From Rhodobacter sp. (GTDB lineage: Bacteria; Pseudomonadota; Alphaproteobacteria; Rhodobacterales; Rhodobacteraceae): DNA of 64,000 nucleotides. How positions within the stretch are numbered: the first letter of the stretch is position 1; each line of letters starts with the position of its first letter. Positions 1 to 9,693 of the stretch are shown here, one piece after another. The translations under genes were made by a program, and so were the position numbers. The notes beneath the pieces were generated by a model that was given only the letters and a program-made list of their open reading frames with translations, did not search any database and had not been told where the DNA came from. The stretch covers positions 54,378-118,377 of the forward strand of contig JAIXUH010000010.1 of the NCBI GenBank assembly GCA_027484145.1, in the 5' to 3' direction.

Positions 1-407
1 TCCTTCTCGGCATCGGCCCTGTCGGCAAGATCACCCAACTCGCGCTGCAGCCGTTCAACCTCGGACTGGAGTGTGGCGTTCCGCGCTTCGAGGTCTTCGC
101 GCTGTGAGGCCAGTTCCCCTTCGATGTCTGAGAACCCATCACCTGAGGGCTTAGCTTCCGGTCCCGGCTCAATCGCTCCGAAGGGCGAGCCGCCCGCCTG
201 ATCCTGGAATTCCTCGACGGCTGAGGTTTCCACATCGGGGATTGTGCGGCTGGAAGGCCAGACCGTCCAGAGCGCGGCAAGGCTCGCCCCTGCAAGCAGC
301 GCGCCCATGCCAAGTCGCTGCTGCCGGGTCATTTTCGGCTTGGGTCGCTCGACCTTGTATTCCGGCTCGGCGCCCTTCTGCGGATCGGTCATCTCAGGAT
401 CAGCCAT
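1..407 (-). CDS. virB10: VirB10-type T4SS outer-core protein, N-terminal part (cut by window edge)
   Basis: Begins at the ATG at 407-405 and stays open to the left edge, so about 135 N-terminal residues are seen. They show the VirB10 layout: a basic cytoplasmic head, one membrane segment (about residues 30-48), then an acidic, Pro-rich stretch leading into a coiled-coil-like region rich in Glu, Gln and Arg. The C-terminal beta-barrel that would prove the family is outside the window. The ATG lies one base below the virB9 stop codon, so the two are probably translationally coupled. VirB10 spans both membranes and links the inner-membrane complex to the outer-membrane pore. Confidence 0.85.
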   Translation of the reverse strand, partial: MADPEMTDPQKGAEPEYKVERPKPKMTRQQRLGMGALLAGASLAALWTVWPSSRTIPDVETSAVEEFQDQAGGSPFGAIEPGPEAKPSGDGFSDIEGELASQREDLEARNATLQSEVERLQRELGDLADRADAEK

Positions 408-408
408 G

Positions 409-1158
409 TCAGAACTCCCAACCCTGAAGCTTGGCGAGCAGGGCCGGATCGGTGGTCACGCCGCCATCTACCCGCTCGATGCACAGAACCTGCGTCCCGA
501 TCCGGATCGAATAGGCGGAGCGCAGGCCCGAGACACGGACGATGCTGCCGCGCGTGCCGGAGTTCAGCGTCACTTCGCGGCCCGTCACATCCACACCGAA
601 GATCGACGGCCGGAGGCCTGGGGCGAAGGCGAAGTACGTCGCTTGCCCATCGTTCCAGATATGGACGGGTTTCAGGGACTCGTCGCCCGACCAGGCATAG
701 CCGATGTCGCGCGAACCTGCGGCCACCGTGCTGCGGCCGGTCCGGCTTGTGCCCGTCTCAGGATAGCGCAGGACGAGCCGATAGGTCGGGTTACGAGACC
801 TGCCCTCGCTGATCGACAGCGAGATCGTGCGCCGCCCAGTATAGATCGTCATGTTGGTCTCGGCCCCGGCGATCAGGGGTTTCACAGAAACCGTGGTCCG
901 GTTCGAGAGAACTTCGACCTCGAAGGCCTCGCTGTCGCCGAGAAGGACCGAGTCGATCCGCTCCCCGGCACCCAGTTCGATGGCGGTGTTCACGCGCAGA
1001 TGCGTGTCGAGCCGGATGACATCGACAGGGTTGTAGAGGACCGACCGGACACGCGCGTCGGCGCCCATCGACGCCGGGGCGACTTCGGCGGGGGCGACAG
1101 TCGCGATGCCAAGAGCGCAGGCGAAGGCAATCCCTGGGAGGAGGAGAGAACGGGTCAT
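409..1158 (-). CDS. virB9: VirB9/TrbG-type T4SS outer-core protein
   Basis: A 249-residue protein with an N-terminal signal peptide ending near APAEVAPA, and the beta-rich fold of VirB9. Recognisable parts are the R-V-R-x-V-x-Y-N-P motif after the signal peptide and the central 'TNMTIYTGRRTISLSI' strand region typical of TrbG/CagX/VirB9 proteins. Its start overlaps the virB8 stop by four bases. In the family, VirB9 sits in the periplasm/outer membrane and joins VirB7 and VirB10 in the core complex. Length fits the usual 240-300 residues. Confidence 0.92.
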   Translation of the reverse strand: MTRSLLLPGIAFACALGIATVAPAEVAPASMGADARVRSVLYNPVDVIRLDTHLRVNTAIELGAGERIDSVLLGDSEAFEVEVLSNRTTVSVKPLIAGAETNMTIYTGRRTISLSISEGRSRNPTYRLVLRYPETGTSRTGRSTVAAGSRDIGYAWSGDESLKPVHIWNDGQATYFAFAPGLRPSIFGVDVTGREVTLNSGTRGSIVRVSGLRSAYSIRIGTQVLCIERVDGGVTTDPALLAKLQGWEF

Positions 1159-1847
1159 GGATTGGTCTCCAGGGTTTCGGCGTCGACGCGGTAGGCTGAA
1201 ACGGTGAAGCCGAGCGGGTTTTCCCAGACATGGGCGAGGGAGCGTTCGGTCTTCGGCTCGAAGGCGAACTCGACCGTCGCGACGAAGGGCTGGGTCACCG
1301 GCTCCTGCTTCGTCTTGCGCAGGGTTTTCAGGAAACGGATCTGGGCGACGTTCGGCGAAAGGAACGTGATCCGGCGCACGGTCACCGTGACTTCCGCACC
1401 GGGCCCATAGACATCGGGCGGATAGGCAGAATTGCCGCCGCCCTTCGACCAGAGAAGTCGCAGACTTTCCTCCGCGCCCCCTGTGGAGCGGCGCTGGACG
1501 CTCTCGAGCCGGGCTTGAATGCCTGCGAGGAAATAGCCTTCGCGATCTGAGACGTAAGCCACGAGGAGGCTTTGCTTCAGCGCTTCCTGGTCCTCGATCC
1601 CGGTCGGGGCGACCTGCAGGATGTTTTCGGCGTCACCCGTCTGCCGATCGACGAGGACGGTGAAGACCTGGGTTTCCCGCAAGGGCAGGACGAGGACCAG
1701 CGCGGTTGCAAGGATCAGGCTCAGCCCGCCCGCGGCACTCGCGACAATCCAGGCGCGCCGGGCCGAGAGGCGGGGCTCCAGCACGAGATCGACATCAAAT
1801 CCATGCGCCTCCATGGGCGGTCCTCCACTTCTCGAATTCTGGGGCAT
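1155..1847 (-). CDS. virB8: VirB8-type T4SS inner-membrane assembly protein
   Basis: A 230-residue protein: short cytoplasmic N-terminus, a membrane segment at about residues 33-52, and a periplasmic domain with the VirB8 NTF2-like features (V-F-T-V-L-V-D-R-Q-T-G after the membrane, R-I-x-F-L-x-P-N-V-A-Q-I-R-F near the end). The ATG at 1847-1845 shares bases with the virB6 stop (TGATG), which decides the start over a much longer open frame reaching 2294 that would run inside virB6. VirB8 is the assembly factor that contacts VirB9 and VirB10. Confidence 0.92.
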   Translation of the reverse strand: MPQNSRSGGPPMEAHGFDVDLVLEPRLSARRAWIVASAAGGLSLILATALVLVLPLRETQVFTVLVDRQTGDAENILQVAPTGIEDQEALKQSLLVAYVSDREGYFLAGIQARLESVQRRSTGGAEESLRLLWSKGGGNSAYPPDVYGPGAEVTVTVRRITFLSPNVAQIRFLKTLRKTKQEPVTQPFVATVEFAFEPKTERSLAHVWENPLGFTVSAYRVDAETLETNP

Positions 1848-2866
1848 CAGCTTTTGTCCGGTGTCCGGCTGGCGAGCCGCATCGCCGTCTGCACGGCGGA
1901 CCTGCCGATCTGTCCGGCGGTATTGCCGTTCAGACGTGCGTCCGATGGTCGGCGGCCGCCGGCATCCAATCCAGCCGCTCCCCGCCCTGCGCCGATCCCG
2001 GACGCGATGCCGGTGCGTCCGTAACCCTTGATGCTGTCGGCGGTGCGGAACGTCGAGGCTGCGACGCTGCCAAGACCGGTCGCGGTTGACGCGAGCGACT
2101 GCGCGATCGTCGGCACCATGGCCATGAGGCCGGTGCCGAGCATCATGACGACCACAAAGCTCAGGACATCGCCGATGGTTTCGACCGAGGCGAGGGAGGC
2201 CGGTGTCAGATCGCGGGCGATTGCGAAGGTGAAGGCCGCCATGCCCGAGGTCAGCATCGGATAGAAGGCAAAGCCGAGGGCGAGGTTCACCCACCGATCG
2301 AAGAGAGGGGCGGTGACCTTGAAGAGCGTGCAGGCAATCGCGATCGGCGCGAAAATCACGAGGACGCCGATCATGATCTTCGCTGCCGAGATCACGATGA
2401 TCGAGACGGTTGCCATCAGCGCGGCCACGAGGAACATCAGAAGGCCCGCGAGGGCACCGGTGATGTAGCTGCCGTTCTGGCTAATCGCCTGCCCGACATC
2501 GAGGGCCTGAAGGTAGAGCGAGTCGAGCCCCTCATAGAGATTGCCCGATCCACCGCCGAAGGCCTCAAGGACGACGGCCCCAATCTCGCTCGGGGCATTG
2601 GTCAGGACGCCATATACTGAATTGAAGTTCGTCCAGGACGACAGGAAGGCAGACGCCACCGCGATGCGGACCATCAGACCGAGCCCGTTGCGCAGGGTCA
2701 TTGGCACTGCCTGTGCCATCAGGTTGATCCCGACCAGGGCCACAACCAGTACCGAGCCGACCCGGAAGATCGGCACGATCTCAGCGGCCACGGCATCGAA
2801 CGCCGTGGCGCCAACCGCGGTTGCGGCGGCATCGACCTGTGTCAGGATATCGGCAATGATGGCCAT
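1847..2866 (-). CDS. virB6: VirB6/TrbL-type polytopic T4SS channel protein
   Basis: A 339-residue protein with several hydrophobic segments (roughly residues 38-60, 130-165, 170-200 and 215-255), as in the TrbL/VirB6 family. The C-terminal 70 residues are Gly/Ala/Arg-rich and probably cytoplasmic. It starts three bases below the stop of the small gene upstream and ends overlapping virB8. VirB6 forms part of the inner-membrane translocation channel. Family assignment rests on membrane topology and operon position as much as on motifs. Confidence 0.85.
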   Translation of the reverse strand: MAIIADILTQVDAAATAVGATAFDAVAAEIVPIFRVGSVLVVALVGINLMAQAVPMTLRNGLGLMVRIAVASAFLSSWTNFNSVYGVLTNAPSEIGAVVLEAFGGGSGNLYEGLDSLYLQALDVGQAISQNGSYITGALAGLLMFLVAALMATVSIIVISAAKIMIGVLVIFAPIAIACTLFKVTAPLFDRWVNLALGFAFYPMLTSGMAAFTFAIARDLTPASLASVETIGDVLSFVVVMMLGTGLMAMVPTIAQSLASTATGLGSVAASTFRTADSIKGYGRTGIASGIGAGRGAAGLDAGGRRPSDARLNGNTAGQIGRSAVQTAMRLASRTPDKS

Positions 2867-2869
2867 GAA

Positions 2870-3376
2870 TCACATGGACCGGCAGACGGTCTCGAGGTCG
2901 CGATAGCGTGCCTCCGTCTCGCGTTGGTGCTGTGTCAGGTAACCCTCAAGCTCGGCACGATCATCGTTGACGAGGTCTGCACCCGGCTTGCCCAGAATCT
3001 CCGACGTGAACATGTCGAAGCTGAAGCCGTCGAAGAGGCAACCGCATGTCCCCGCCTTCAGGGCCGTCTTCTTCGCCGCCGTGATGTAGGCTTGCCGCGC
3101 GGCCCCCTTGAAGCGCCAGTCAGTGATCCCCTCGGGCAGATCGATCACCTCCTCGCAGGCGGGCCTGTCTGCGGCGGCAAAGATCCCGGTCCCGCGCCGC
3201 TGCATTTCGGTCAGGAGGTCCAGCGCGGCCTCCGCATCCTGCGCCCATACCGCTTCCTGGGTTTCTTCGATCAGCTGAACGTCGCTGAAAGTGGCGATGT
3301 CTTCCGCCGCAGCGAAGCTGGCAAAGCAGACGAGTGCGGCAAGTGCCGCGACGTGGTGAGAGACCCGCCGCATCAT
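2870..3376 (-). CDS. Secreted protein of unknown function in the T4SS operon
   Basis: A 168-residue protein with a signal peptide (M-M-R-R-V..., cleaved around FAAA-ED). The mature part has a Cys pair in C-G-C-L-F-D-G-F near residue 112 and single Cys residues near 72 and 165, suggesting a disulfide-bonded periplasmic protein. The ATG at 3376 overlaps the virB5 stop (ATGA), which is why this start is chosen over the longer frame to 3481. I do not recognise the family. Position between virB5 and virB6 suggests a transfer accessory or entry-exclusion role, but this is inference only. Confidence 0.72.
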   Translation of the reverse strand: MMRRVSHHVAALAALVCFASFAAAEDIATFSDVQLIEETQEAVWAQDAEAALDLLTEMQRRGTGIFAAADRPACEEVIDLPEGITDWRFKGAARQAYITAAKKTALKAGTCGCLFDGFSFDMFTSEILGKPGADLVNDDRAELEGYLTQHQRETEARYRDLETVCRSM

Positions 3377-4182
3377 TCGGCCCCCGAGTAATCGAAGAAG
3401 CTCTTTTCCTTGGCCTGTTCCGCCGCCCAGTTCACGCCTGTCTGCCCGGCGGCCAGCCCTGCAGCTGCGTTGAGCCGCCACATCTGGCCGAGCATGTAGT
3501 TGGTCTCGGCGGCCATCCGGGTGTTGAGGTCGATACTTTCCTTCAGGCCTTCCTGGTTCGCGATCTCGTCAACGAGCCCGTCGATCCGCGCGAGGCTTTG
3601 GGCGGCTTCCTCGTAGGAGAGCTGCGCCACGCCCATGGCCGTGGCACTCGTGGCAGCAGTCGTCGCGATGAGCTTGTCCTGCGGATTGGCGGAGGAAGAC
3701 AGCTCGGCCAGGGTTTCCGAGGTCAGGCCGGCCCCTTCCAGTGTGTCGCGCATGTATTCGGCCGCCATCTTTTCGCCCATGGTCACATCGCCATCGAGAA
3801 GGCTGTCCAGGAGCCCATCGAAGTCCCCGATGGTCAGTGCGGCCTGGAAGCCGGAAAGATCGGTGATCTTGGCCGCCCGCGAGCGCAGATCCTCCACCGA
3901 ATTGTAGAGGCTAGCGATCTCGTTCAGGCCTGAGATTGATCCGAGGATGCCTTCGAGGTTGGTCAGCTGCTCGAGACCGGTCTCGACCTGCTTCTTCAAT
4001 TCTTCGATCTGCGCGATCTGGTTTTCGGCATCGCGAAGCGCCGCCTGCAGCTGCTCGATGTTCTTGGCAAGGTTGGTGCCGTCGATGACGGGCACGCCTT
4101 GGGCCAGAAGAGGTGATGCTAGGATCGATGCACAGACGGCGAGCGCGAGGCGCGCCCTCGTTCGAAGGACGGCAGGTCTCAC
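3373..4182 (-). CDS. virB5: VirB5/TrbJ-type minor pilin protein
   Basis: A 269-residue protein with a signal peptide ending near [11 protein letters not shown]. The mature N-terminus '[13 protein letters not shown]' followed by a long coiled-coil-like helix (about residues 40-75) is the TrbJ/VirB5 hallmark. The C-terminal part has the x-D-x-N-T-x-M-A-A-E pattern and a final aromatic F-F-D-Y. It shares both ends with the protein encoded just upstream (4179-5282), so the two are paralogues. Its start overlaps that gene's stop by four bases. VirB5 localises to the pilus tip in characterised systems. Confidence 0.9.
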   Translation of the reverse strand: MRPAVLRTRARLALAVCASILASPLLAQGVPVIDGTNLAKNIEQLQAALRDAENQIAQIEELKKQVETGLEQLTNLEGILGSISGLNEIASLYNSVEDLRSRAAKITDLSGFQAALTIGDFDGLLDSLLDGDVTMGEKMAAEYMRDTLEGAGLTSETLAELSSSANPQDKLIATTAATSATAMGVAQLSYEEAAQSLARIDGLVDEIANQEGLKESIDLNTRMAAETNYMLGQMWRLNAAAGLAAGQTGVNWAAEQAKEKSFFDYSGAE

Positions 4183-5282
4183 GGAGTGTACTCCCAGAAT
4201 GTGGTGTATTGCAGGGATTGCGCGGCGTCCGAGAGCCCACGGGCCGCCTCGACTTTGACGGCACCCGCGCGCAGCCGCAGCGTCAGGGCCATAAGGCGCG
4301 CGCGTTCGGCGAGCATGTAGGTGTTTTGATCGACCGCTTCTTTCGGGGTCTGGGGCTTGGCCTCTTCAAGGAAACCCTTGATCCGCGCCATGGCCGCCTC
4401 GATCTGCCCCGACTGCTGGCCGGAATAGCCGATGAAGGCGGAGGACATGTTGCCCCATTCGGCACTCGCACCCTCCACCCCCGCCAACGTGCCCGTCACG
4501 TCCGCGCCGGTGATCACCGAGAGATAGGCGTCGTAGTAGCCCGAAATCCGGCGGACGTAGTTCTGGGTTTCCTCGAAAGGTGGGATGCCGCCGTATTTCT
4601 GGACGTTGCCCGGGCCGGCGTTATAGGCCGCGAGCGCAAAGTCGATCCGGCCGAAGCTGTTGAGCTGGGTCGCGAGATAGCGTGCGCCACCATCGAGGTT
4701 CTGCAGCGGGTCGGTCGGATCGACGCCGAGATCGGCGGCAGTGCCCGGCATCAACTGGCAGAAGCCCATGGCCCCGACCGGGCTGATCGCCGCGTTGGAA
4801 AACCCGCTTTCCTGTTTCACCAGCGACTGGAAAAGAATGCGCCAGGTCGTGGGCGTGAGCCCGACCTTCACGACACCGGGATGCGTTTCATAGCGCGCCG
4901 CTGTGGCGATGATCATCGCCTCGACCGTCTCGCCTTCACCGAAGAGCCGCTGGCTTTCCGGGCTTGTCTCCTCAAGGGGATAGACTTCGTCGGCAGGAGG
5001 GAAGGTTCCCGTCCCCATCTCGAAGCCGCTGAGGTCGGTCACGCCGGTCGTATCCGCGAGGAAACGCTCATAGGCGGCTAGTTGGTCGTCTTCGATTTCG
5101 CTGAGTTCTGTGCGCCGGTCGAGTTTCTCGGCTTGCTTCACGGCGTCTTCAGCCTGTTCAACAAGACGCGAGATGAAGTTCGACAGCCGTGAGCCGTCGA
5201 TGATCGGCACGCCTTGGGCCAGGAGCCCCATGGGCACCGCAGTGCCGAGGAGAAGCCCAAGAAGGAAGGGGGCACGGCGCAT
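4179..5282 (-). CDS. Lytic transglycosylase domain nested within a VirB5-like protein
   Basis: A 367-residue secreted protein with three parts. Residues about 1-55 repeat the VirB5 N-terminus (signal peptide, '[13 protein letters not shown]', then a helix). Residues about 130-250 form a soluble lytic transglycosylase domain with catalytic Glu in V-K-Q-E-S-G-F, the motif G-F-C-Q-L-M-P-G-T and A-Y-N-A-G-P. The last 50 residues again resemble VirB5 ([10 protein letters not shown] ... F-W-E-Y). It looks like a peptidoglycan-cutting domain inserted into a VirB5 copy. A separate VirB1 is also present at 8524-9234, so the operon has two transglycosylases. Confidence 0.88.
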   Translation of the reverse strand: MRRAPFLLGLLLGTAVPMGLLAQGVPIIDGSRLSNFISRLVEQAEDAVKQAEKLDRRTELSEIEDDQLAAYERFLADTTGVTDLSGFEMGTGTFPPADEVYPLEETSPESQRLFGEGETVEAMIIATAARYETHPGVVKVGLTPTTWRILFQSLVKQESGFSNAAISPVGAMGFCQLMPGTAADLGVDPTDPLQNLDGGARYLATQLNSFGRIDFALAAYNAGPGNVQKYGGIPPFEETQNYVRRISGYYDAYLSVITGADVTGTLAGVEGASAEWGNMSSAFIGYSGQQSGQIEAAMARIKGFLEEAKPQTPKEAVDQNTYMLAERARLMALTLRLRAGAVKVEAARGLSDAAQSLQYTTFWEYTP

Positions 5283-5290
5283 GGGGTGGC

Positions 5291-5497
5291 TCAGTGCGCG
5301 CAGCGCATGTCGTGCGCGTTCATCGTCGAAACGACGACCGTCGTGCCGTCGCTTTGCTCCCGCGCCGCGAAGTACTTGCCCTCGGCTCTGAACTGACCGT
5401 GACAGGGGGAAACGGCCCCCGTCTCGACGCCAGCACAGGCGGAGAGGAGGGTGAGCCCGAGAAGGAAAAAGGGGATCAGGCGGTTGCGTCGGGTCAC
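5291..5497 (-). CDS. Small VirB7-like lipoprotein
   Basis: A 68-residue lipoprotein with a basic start, hydrophobic stretch and lipobox L-L-S-A-C (Cys at about residue 20), then a mature part with two further Cys residues. The start is a GTG at 5497 that overlaps the virB4 stop (GTGA). There is no ATG nearby, and this coupling fits the rest of the operon. Size, lipobox and position downstream of virB4 match VirB7-type proteins, which anchor VirB9 to the outer membrane. The sequence is too short for a certain family call. Confidence 0.72.
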   Translation of the reverse strand: MTRRNRLIPFFLLGLTLLSACAGVETGAVSPCHGQFRAEGKYFAAREQSDGTTVVVSTMNAHDMRCAH

Positions 5498-7872
5498 GTC
5501 ATATCCTTCCAGAAATCGGGGGAATCGCGCCAGCCATAGGGGGCGCGCTCTTCGCCGGATCGGCCGCCGCCGAGAACGGCGAGCGCGGGCCCGAGGGCGG
5601 CGAGGTCCATGTTCACGAAGACCGAGTCTCCGGCCGAGCGCAGGAGGGCGAGGCGCAAGCCACCCGTGGGCGTGCAGAGGAACTCGGCCTCTTTCTCGTT
5701 GAGCCGCAGGATCCGGTAATCCTCGGGGTTGGCGCGCGGGTTCGGATAGAGAAGCTGGGTCACCACGCTTTCCGCAATGATCTGGCCGACCTTGACCCGC
5801 GTCAGGTGCGTCGGTGTCTGGGTCAGCATCATCACCACGGCGTTCTTCTTCCGCATGGTGACAAGCCAATCGTGCAGGCGCTTCTCGAAGATCGGATCGT
5901 CGAGCATCTTCCAGGCCTCATCGATGACGATGAGGGTCGGACCGCGATCCTCGATCACCCGTTCGATGCGGCGGAAGAGATAGGCAAGAAGCGCCGAACG
6001 TTCGGTCCCGAGATCGAGGATCTCCGACATGTCGATGCCGACCACATCCTCGGACAGGCTGATCTGGGAAGCGGCCCCGGGCCCAAAGAGCCAGCCATGT
6101 CGGCCTCCCTGCCCCCATTCTCGGACCCGGCCCACCAGATCACCCTCGTCGTCGGTCGAGGCGACGAGGGTGGCCAAGCCGTCGAAGGTCCGAAGCCGCG
6201 GGTCAGCCGAAACGATCTGACGGACGGCAGCGTTGAGGCTGACGGTTTGGGCGGTTTCAAAGGGGCGCGGCCCTGCGAGGATGTCTCCGAGCCAGTCAGT
6301 GAGCCAGGCCGCGCCGCGCTCATCGATCTCGGTCTGGAACGGATTGAGGCCGGTTGCCTCGCCGATCCGGATTGCGGAATAGCTGCCACCCAAGGCGCGC
6401 ACCGCCATCTCGAGGCCCCGGTCCTTGTCGATGACGAGGATGCGGGCATGTACGCGCCGCGCCTGCGCCATGAGGAATGCCGTGCCGAGGGTTTTGCCTG
6501 ACCCCGTGCGGCCCAACACCAGCGTGTGGCCGGCACTGGGCTCGGCACCCTGCTCTCCCTTGTCGTGGAAATTGAAGCGATAGAGGCTTGAGGTGACCGT
6601 TGGCAGCGCCGTGATGGTCTCGCCCCAGGGCGACTGCACCTTGGAGCGACCTTCTGTCACCCGGTGGAGTGCTGCGAGATGGGCAAAGTTCTGGGCCGAG
6701 AGAAGCGCGGTGCGCGGTCGGTAGGCCCAGTTCCCCGGGGCCTGGGCAAACCAGGCCGCGCGGGCGGCAAAGCTCTCACGCACGAGGGTCGCCCCGCAAT
6801 CCTGTCCGGCGCGCCAGACCTCTGAGGCTGCTTCCTCCAGCTGTTCCGGGCTGTCGGCCGTAACCATGACCGTCAGATGATGTTTGCCGAAGACCTGTCG
6901 ACCAGAGGCGACGTTGTCCGCGGCCTCATACAGTTCCTGACGCAGAGTCTCGGCGGCATCTTCGGAGGCACGCATCTGGCGCGCCGTGCGCTTGATGCGC
7001 TCTTCGATTTCGTTGTTGCGGGCAGGCGTGAAGCTGTTGGTGATGACGATGTCGTAGGGCAGTTCCAGCGCATCCAGCATCCGTGCCCAGGTTCGGGCTG
7101 GGTAGGATTTCACGCCGAAGATCGTCCCGAAACACTTTCCGGCGCCGGTATCGATCTCCACCCGCTTGCCAGCAAAGGTCATCTGCGTTGACGCTACAGC
7201 CTCACTGAGAAACTGGCCGCGCATCGGCAGCACCTTGGCCATCGGCTGACCAAGAAGGACACCCAGGAGACCGAGCCATTCCCCGGAAGAGATAGTCACA
7301 CGCCGGAAGCCCAGGCCCTGGCAGGCCCCGGCCAGAAGCCCCATCGCTTCATTCAGGCGCTCGATCCGCTGGCCAAGATCGCCGGTGAAGGCCGCCTTGA
7401 AGAGCGCGCCGATCAGCGGAGCGCGCTTCAGCGCGGTAGGGCGAAGGATGAGCGAGACCACCAGCACTCGCCGCTTCAGGGTGCGGGCGCGAAGATGTCC
7501 CTGCCAGCGGGCATCGACCATGGCCGCGAATGCAGCCCCGGTGCCCTCACCATCGAAGGGCTTCAGATGTGGGGTGTCCGGCAGGGTCAGTTTGGAGACG
7601 TGGAACCCGAACCCTTCGCCCAGCTGGCCGATCAGCCGCGCGAGCGAAGTGGTCGCAAGCGAGAGGTCCCCCTCTTCCGTCGTGAAACTGTCCTGCCCTT
7701 CGACCACGGCCGAGGCGATCAGATCACCCTGTCGGGTCAGGATCAGATTGTCCGCAGCTGCGGATAGCCAGGGCAAGTGCCTGGCGAGGGTCTCGGCTGC
7801 GAGATCCTCAGGCCGCAAGACAGATCGGAGCGCCGGTGTGGCCGGGAAGAGGGATTTGAGGTCAGCTGACAT
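5494..7872 (-). CDS. virB4: VirB4-type T4SS ATPase
   Basis: A 792-residue protein with an N-terminal CagE/TrbE/VirB4 domain and a C-terminal ATPase domain. The Walker A motif G-R-T-G-S-G-K-T lies near residue 450 and the Walker B L-I-V-I-D-E-A-W near 645, followed by the conserved T-Q-T-P sequence. The ATG at 7872 is preceded by GGAG at six bases, better than the in-frame TTG at 7887. It overlaps the virB3 stop. VirB4 powers pilus assembly and substrate transfer at the inner membrane. Confidence 0.97.
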   Translation of the reverse strand: MSADLKSLFPATPALRSVLRPEDLAAETLARHLPWLSAAADNLILTRQGDLIASAVVEGQDSFTTEEGDLSLATTSLARLIGQLGEGFGFHVSKLTLPDTPHLKPFDGEGTGAAFAAMVDARWQGHLRARTLKRRVLVVSLILRPTALKRAPLIGALFKAAFTGDLGQRIERLNEAMGLLAGACQGLGFRRVTISSGEWLGLLGVLLGQPMAKVLPMRGQFLSEAVASTQMTFAGKRVEIDTGAGKCFGTIFGVKSYPARTWARMLDALELPYDIVITNSFTPARNNEIEERIKRTARQMRASEDAAETLRQELYEAADNVASGRQVFGKHHLTVMVTADSPEQLEEAASEVWRAGQDCGATLVRESFAARAAWFAQAPGNWAYRPRTALLSAQNFAHLAALHRVTEGRSKVQSPWGETITALPTVTSSLYRFNFHDKGEQGAEPSAGHTLVLGRTGSGKTLGTAFLMAQARRVHARILVIDKDRGLEMAVRALGGSYSAIRIGEATGLNPFQTEIDERGAAWLTDWLGDILAGPRPFETAQTVSLNAAVRQIVSADPRLRTFDGLATLVASTDDEGDLVGRVREWGQGGRHGWLFGPGAASQISLSEDVVGIDMSEILDLGTERSALLAYLFRRIERVIEDRGPTLIVIDEAWKMLDDPIFEKRLHDWLVTMRKKNAVVMMLTQTPTHLTRVKVGQIIAESVVTQLLYPNPRANPEDYRILRLNEKEAEFLCTPTGGLRLALLRSAGDSVFVNMDLAALGPALAVLGGGRSGEERAPYGWRDSPDFWKDMT

Positions 7873-8146
7873 GGCGATCTCCGCCAAAGGCTGACTTGAC
7901 CCTTGTGCGCGGCGTCCGGGAAAAGACCACTGCGACTGTTTCGAAGAGGTTCGGGTTGCGGTCTGCCACGAACCACAAGACCGGATAGCCGACGACCCCG
8001 ATCAGCAGGAACCGCCAGTCGTTTGCGCCCACAAAGGGTATGACCGAGCCCAACATCAGGCTCACGAAGTAGCCGATGGGCAGGCCGAAGATCTTCGGCG
8101 GCCGGGTGAGGCCGAGGAACAGGGGCGCGTCATGCATGGGGAACAT
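7862..8146 (-). CDS. virB3: VirB3-type T4SS inner-membrane protein
   Basis: A 94-residue protein with two adjacent membrane segments (about residues 20-40 and 42-60). The N-terminal P-L-F-L-G-L-T-R-P-P and the later P-N-L-F-E are typical of VirB3. It lies between virB2 and virB4, the standard order. Either the ATG at 8146 or the one at 8137 could start it. VirB3 partners VirB4 at the inner membrane. Confidence 0.9.
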   Translation of the reverse strand: MFPMHDAPLFLGLTRPPKIFGLPIGYFVSLMLGSVIPFVGANDWRFLLIGVVGYPVLWFVADRNPNLFETVAVVFSRTPRTRVKSAFGGDRHVS

Positions 8147-8203
8147 CCGAGGGAGCGGCCAAGCCGGGTGTGCGATGCCACCCGGCCTGTCGCCGATCCC
8201 GCC

Positions 8204-8518
8204 TTAGGGGGCCGCAAAGCCGTCGATGATGGTCGCGGCCGAGAAGACGAGGACCACACCGAAGAAGATCGCAAGGAAGAGGGGCCAGTTCAGGCGGCCG
8301 GTGAACATCATGTAGCCGGCAGCCACGACAGCAAGGATGGCGATCAGCCGTCCGATCGGGCCGGTCAGCCCGTCCACCACGACCTGCAGCATGTTCTCCA
8401 AGGGGTCGAGGTTCTGCGCGAGAGCGGGCTCCGCGAGGATTGCCGCGAAGGGCAGCGCCAGCAAAAGGGTGTGCAAAGCCAGGCGCGGCAATCGCACGCC
8501 AAAAAGATTGCGGAACAT
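8204..8518 (-). CDS. virB2: VirB2/TrbC-type major pilin
   Basis: A 104-residue pro-pilin. A long signal peptide ends near A-L-A-Q-N, followed by two membrane segments (about residues 58-75 and 78-95) separated by a short positive loop, T-G-R-L-N-W. This is the VirB2/TrbC arrangement. It lies between virB1 and virB3. Processed VirB2 forms the pilus shaft. Confidence 0.92.
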   Translation of the reverse strand: MFRNLFGVRLPRLALHTLLLALPFAAILAEPALAQNLDPLENMLQVVVDGLTGPIGRLIAILAVVAAGYMMFTGRLNWPLFLAIFFGVVLVFSAATIIDGFAAP

Positions 8519-8523
8519 GGGAG

Positions 8524-9234
8524 TTACTCCGAACTGAGGGTTGCGTTGGTCAGCCGCAAAACCTTGGCCACATGGCCCTCGGTCTCGGCATAAGGGGGAA
8601 TGCCGCCATACTCACGGACCGCTTTGGGTCCGGCGTTGTAGGCGGCGAGTGCAAGATCGGCGGCGCCGAAGTCCTCAAGCTGGGCGAGGAGATAGCGGGC
8701 CGATCCACGCAGATTATCTTCGGGATCATGGGGATCGACACCGAGGAGATCGGCGGTTCCGGGCATCAGCTGACCCAGGCCGATGGCACCGACCGATGAG
8801 CGCGCATCCGGATTGAAGGCGGATTCCACTGCGATGTTGGCCCGAAAGAGTGCGAGCCATTCCGTCCCGGAGAGCCCGGCCGCCTTCAGCGCTGGATGGC
8901 GGAGGTAGTCGTCGCCGACGTCGAGTACGAGATCCTCGATTTCGGCTGTGCCACGCGGACCCCTGCCCTTCGGGGTTGTGCCATAGGACGCGAGCACAAC
9001 GAGACCATCATCAGCTGCATCGGTCTTAGCATCATCTGTGAACTCGGCGTTGTTCGGATCGCCGCGTTTGGGAAGCTTTTTGCCAAGATCGAGAACGCTG
9101 GCCCGAACCCGCAAGTCCTCTGCCCCTGTCCCCAGATCAATGACCTCGGCCAGGGCACCTTGTGCGGCAATGAGCCAAAGCGCCAGCCCTGCGCCGAGGG
9201 TCAGATCAGGGAATGGGCTCCACCGCTGCGTCAT
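8524..9234 (-). CDS. virB1: VirB1-type lytic transglycosylase
   Basis: A 236-residue exported protein with a signal peptide and a C-terminal SLT domain covering about residues 110-225. Catalytic Glu lies in [17 protein letters not shown] and A-Y-N-A-G-P are intact. The domain closely resembles the one in the VirB5-like fusion at 4179-5282, so one was probably copied from the other. VirB1 opens the peptidoglycan layer for the secretion apparatus. The start overlaps the preceding gene by 29 bases. Confidence 0.92.
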   Translation of the reverse strand: MTQRWSPFPDLTLGAGLALWLIAAQGALAEVIDLGTGAEDLRVRASVLDLGKKLPKRGDPNNAEFTDDAKTDAADDGLVVLASYGTTPKGRGPRGTAEIEDLVLDVGDDYLRHPALKAAGLSGTEWLALFRANIAVESAFNPDARSSVGAIGLGQLMPGTADLLGVDPHDPEDNLRGSARYLLAQLEDFGAADLALAAYNAGPKAVREYGGIPPYAETEGHVAKVLRLTNATLSSE

Positions 9235-9526
9235 GGGTCCAGGTCGCCTTCTCGCCCTTCTTCAAAGGAACGGGGACCGTGGTCAGACCCAGCTCGACCG
9301 CGAAGGAGATGAGACCGGTGACGGTCTTGAACTCCCGGGGTTCGAGCCCGCGCGAGATCACCAGAAGGGCCGTCTGGTCGCCAAGGCGCAACTGGATGCG
9401 CCAGGTGCCTTGCCAGACATTGAGAACCTTCTTTGCGTCCTCGACACAGAGGGCTTCGACGATGCCGCCTTCGGTCAGGGCCTCCTTAAGTCCGGCCTGC
9501 AAGATCACCGGGGTCAAGTTCCTCAT
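9206..9526 (-). CDS. Small conserved-looking protein, first gene of the T4SS operon
   Basis: A 106-residue soluble protein without signal peptide or membrane segment. The ATG at 9526 follows GGAAGG at a suitable distance, which is preferred over the longer frame reaching 9604. It is the promoter-proximal gene of the T4SS operon and overlaps virB1. I do not recognise a domain. A cytoplasmic regulator of the operon is possible from its position beside palindromic sites, but there is no motif to prove it. Confidence 0.65.
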   Translation of the reverse strand: MRNLTPVILQAGLKEALTEGGIVEALCVEDAKKVLNVWQGTWRIQLRLGDQTALLVISRGLEPREFKTVTGLISFAVELGLTTVPVPLKKGEKATWTHDAAVEPIP

Positions 9527-9693
9527 GGGTTGGCACCTTCCGAAGCAACACGCTTTCGGCAGAACATAGTGCATGTTGCGCTGATGAGAAACATGTCGTC
9601 GCACAACATGGCGCTCACCTAGCGGTAGAATCCTATTGCGTCAATAGCGGTGTTTTGCAATTCATGCACATGTTTTGAAACCGCGGACCGTGC
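9527..9693 (+). promoter_or_regulatory. Divergent T4SS promoter region with two palindromes
   Basis: This 167-base gap separates the leftward T4SS operon from rightward genes. It contains an inverted repeat CATGTTGCGC (9572-9581) / GCACAACATG (9601-9610) with ACATGT in its middle (9591-9596), and a perfect palindrome CTATTG-CGT-CAATAG (9633-9647). A possible leftward -10, TATGTT, lies at 9568-9563, inside the first repeat's flank, 17 bases from a weak TTTCTC. These look like operators, but the protein that would bind is unknown. Confidence 0.5.
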
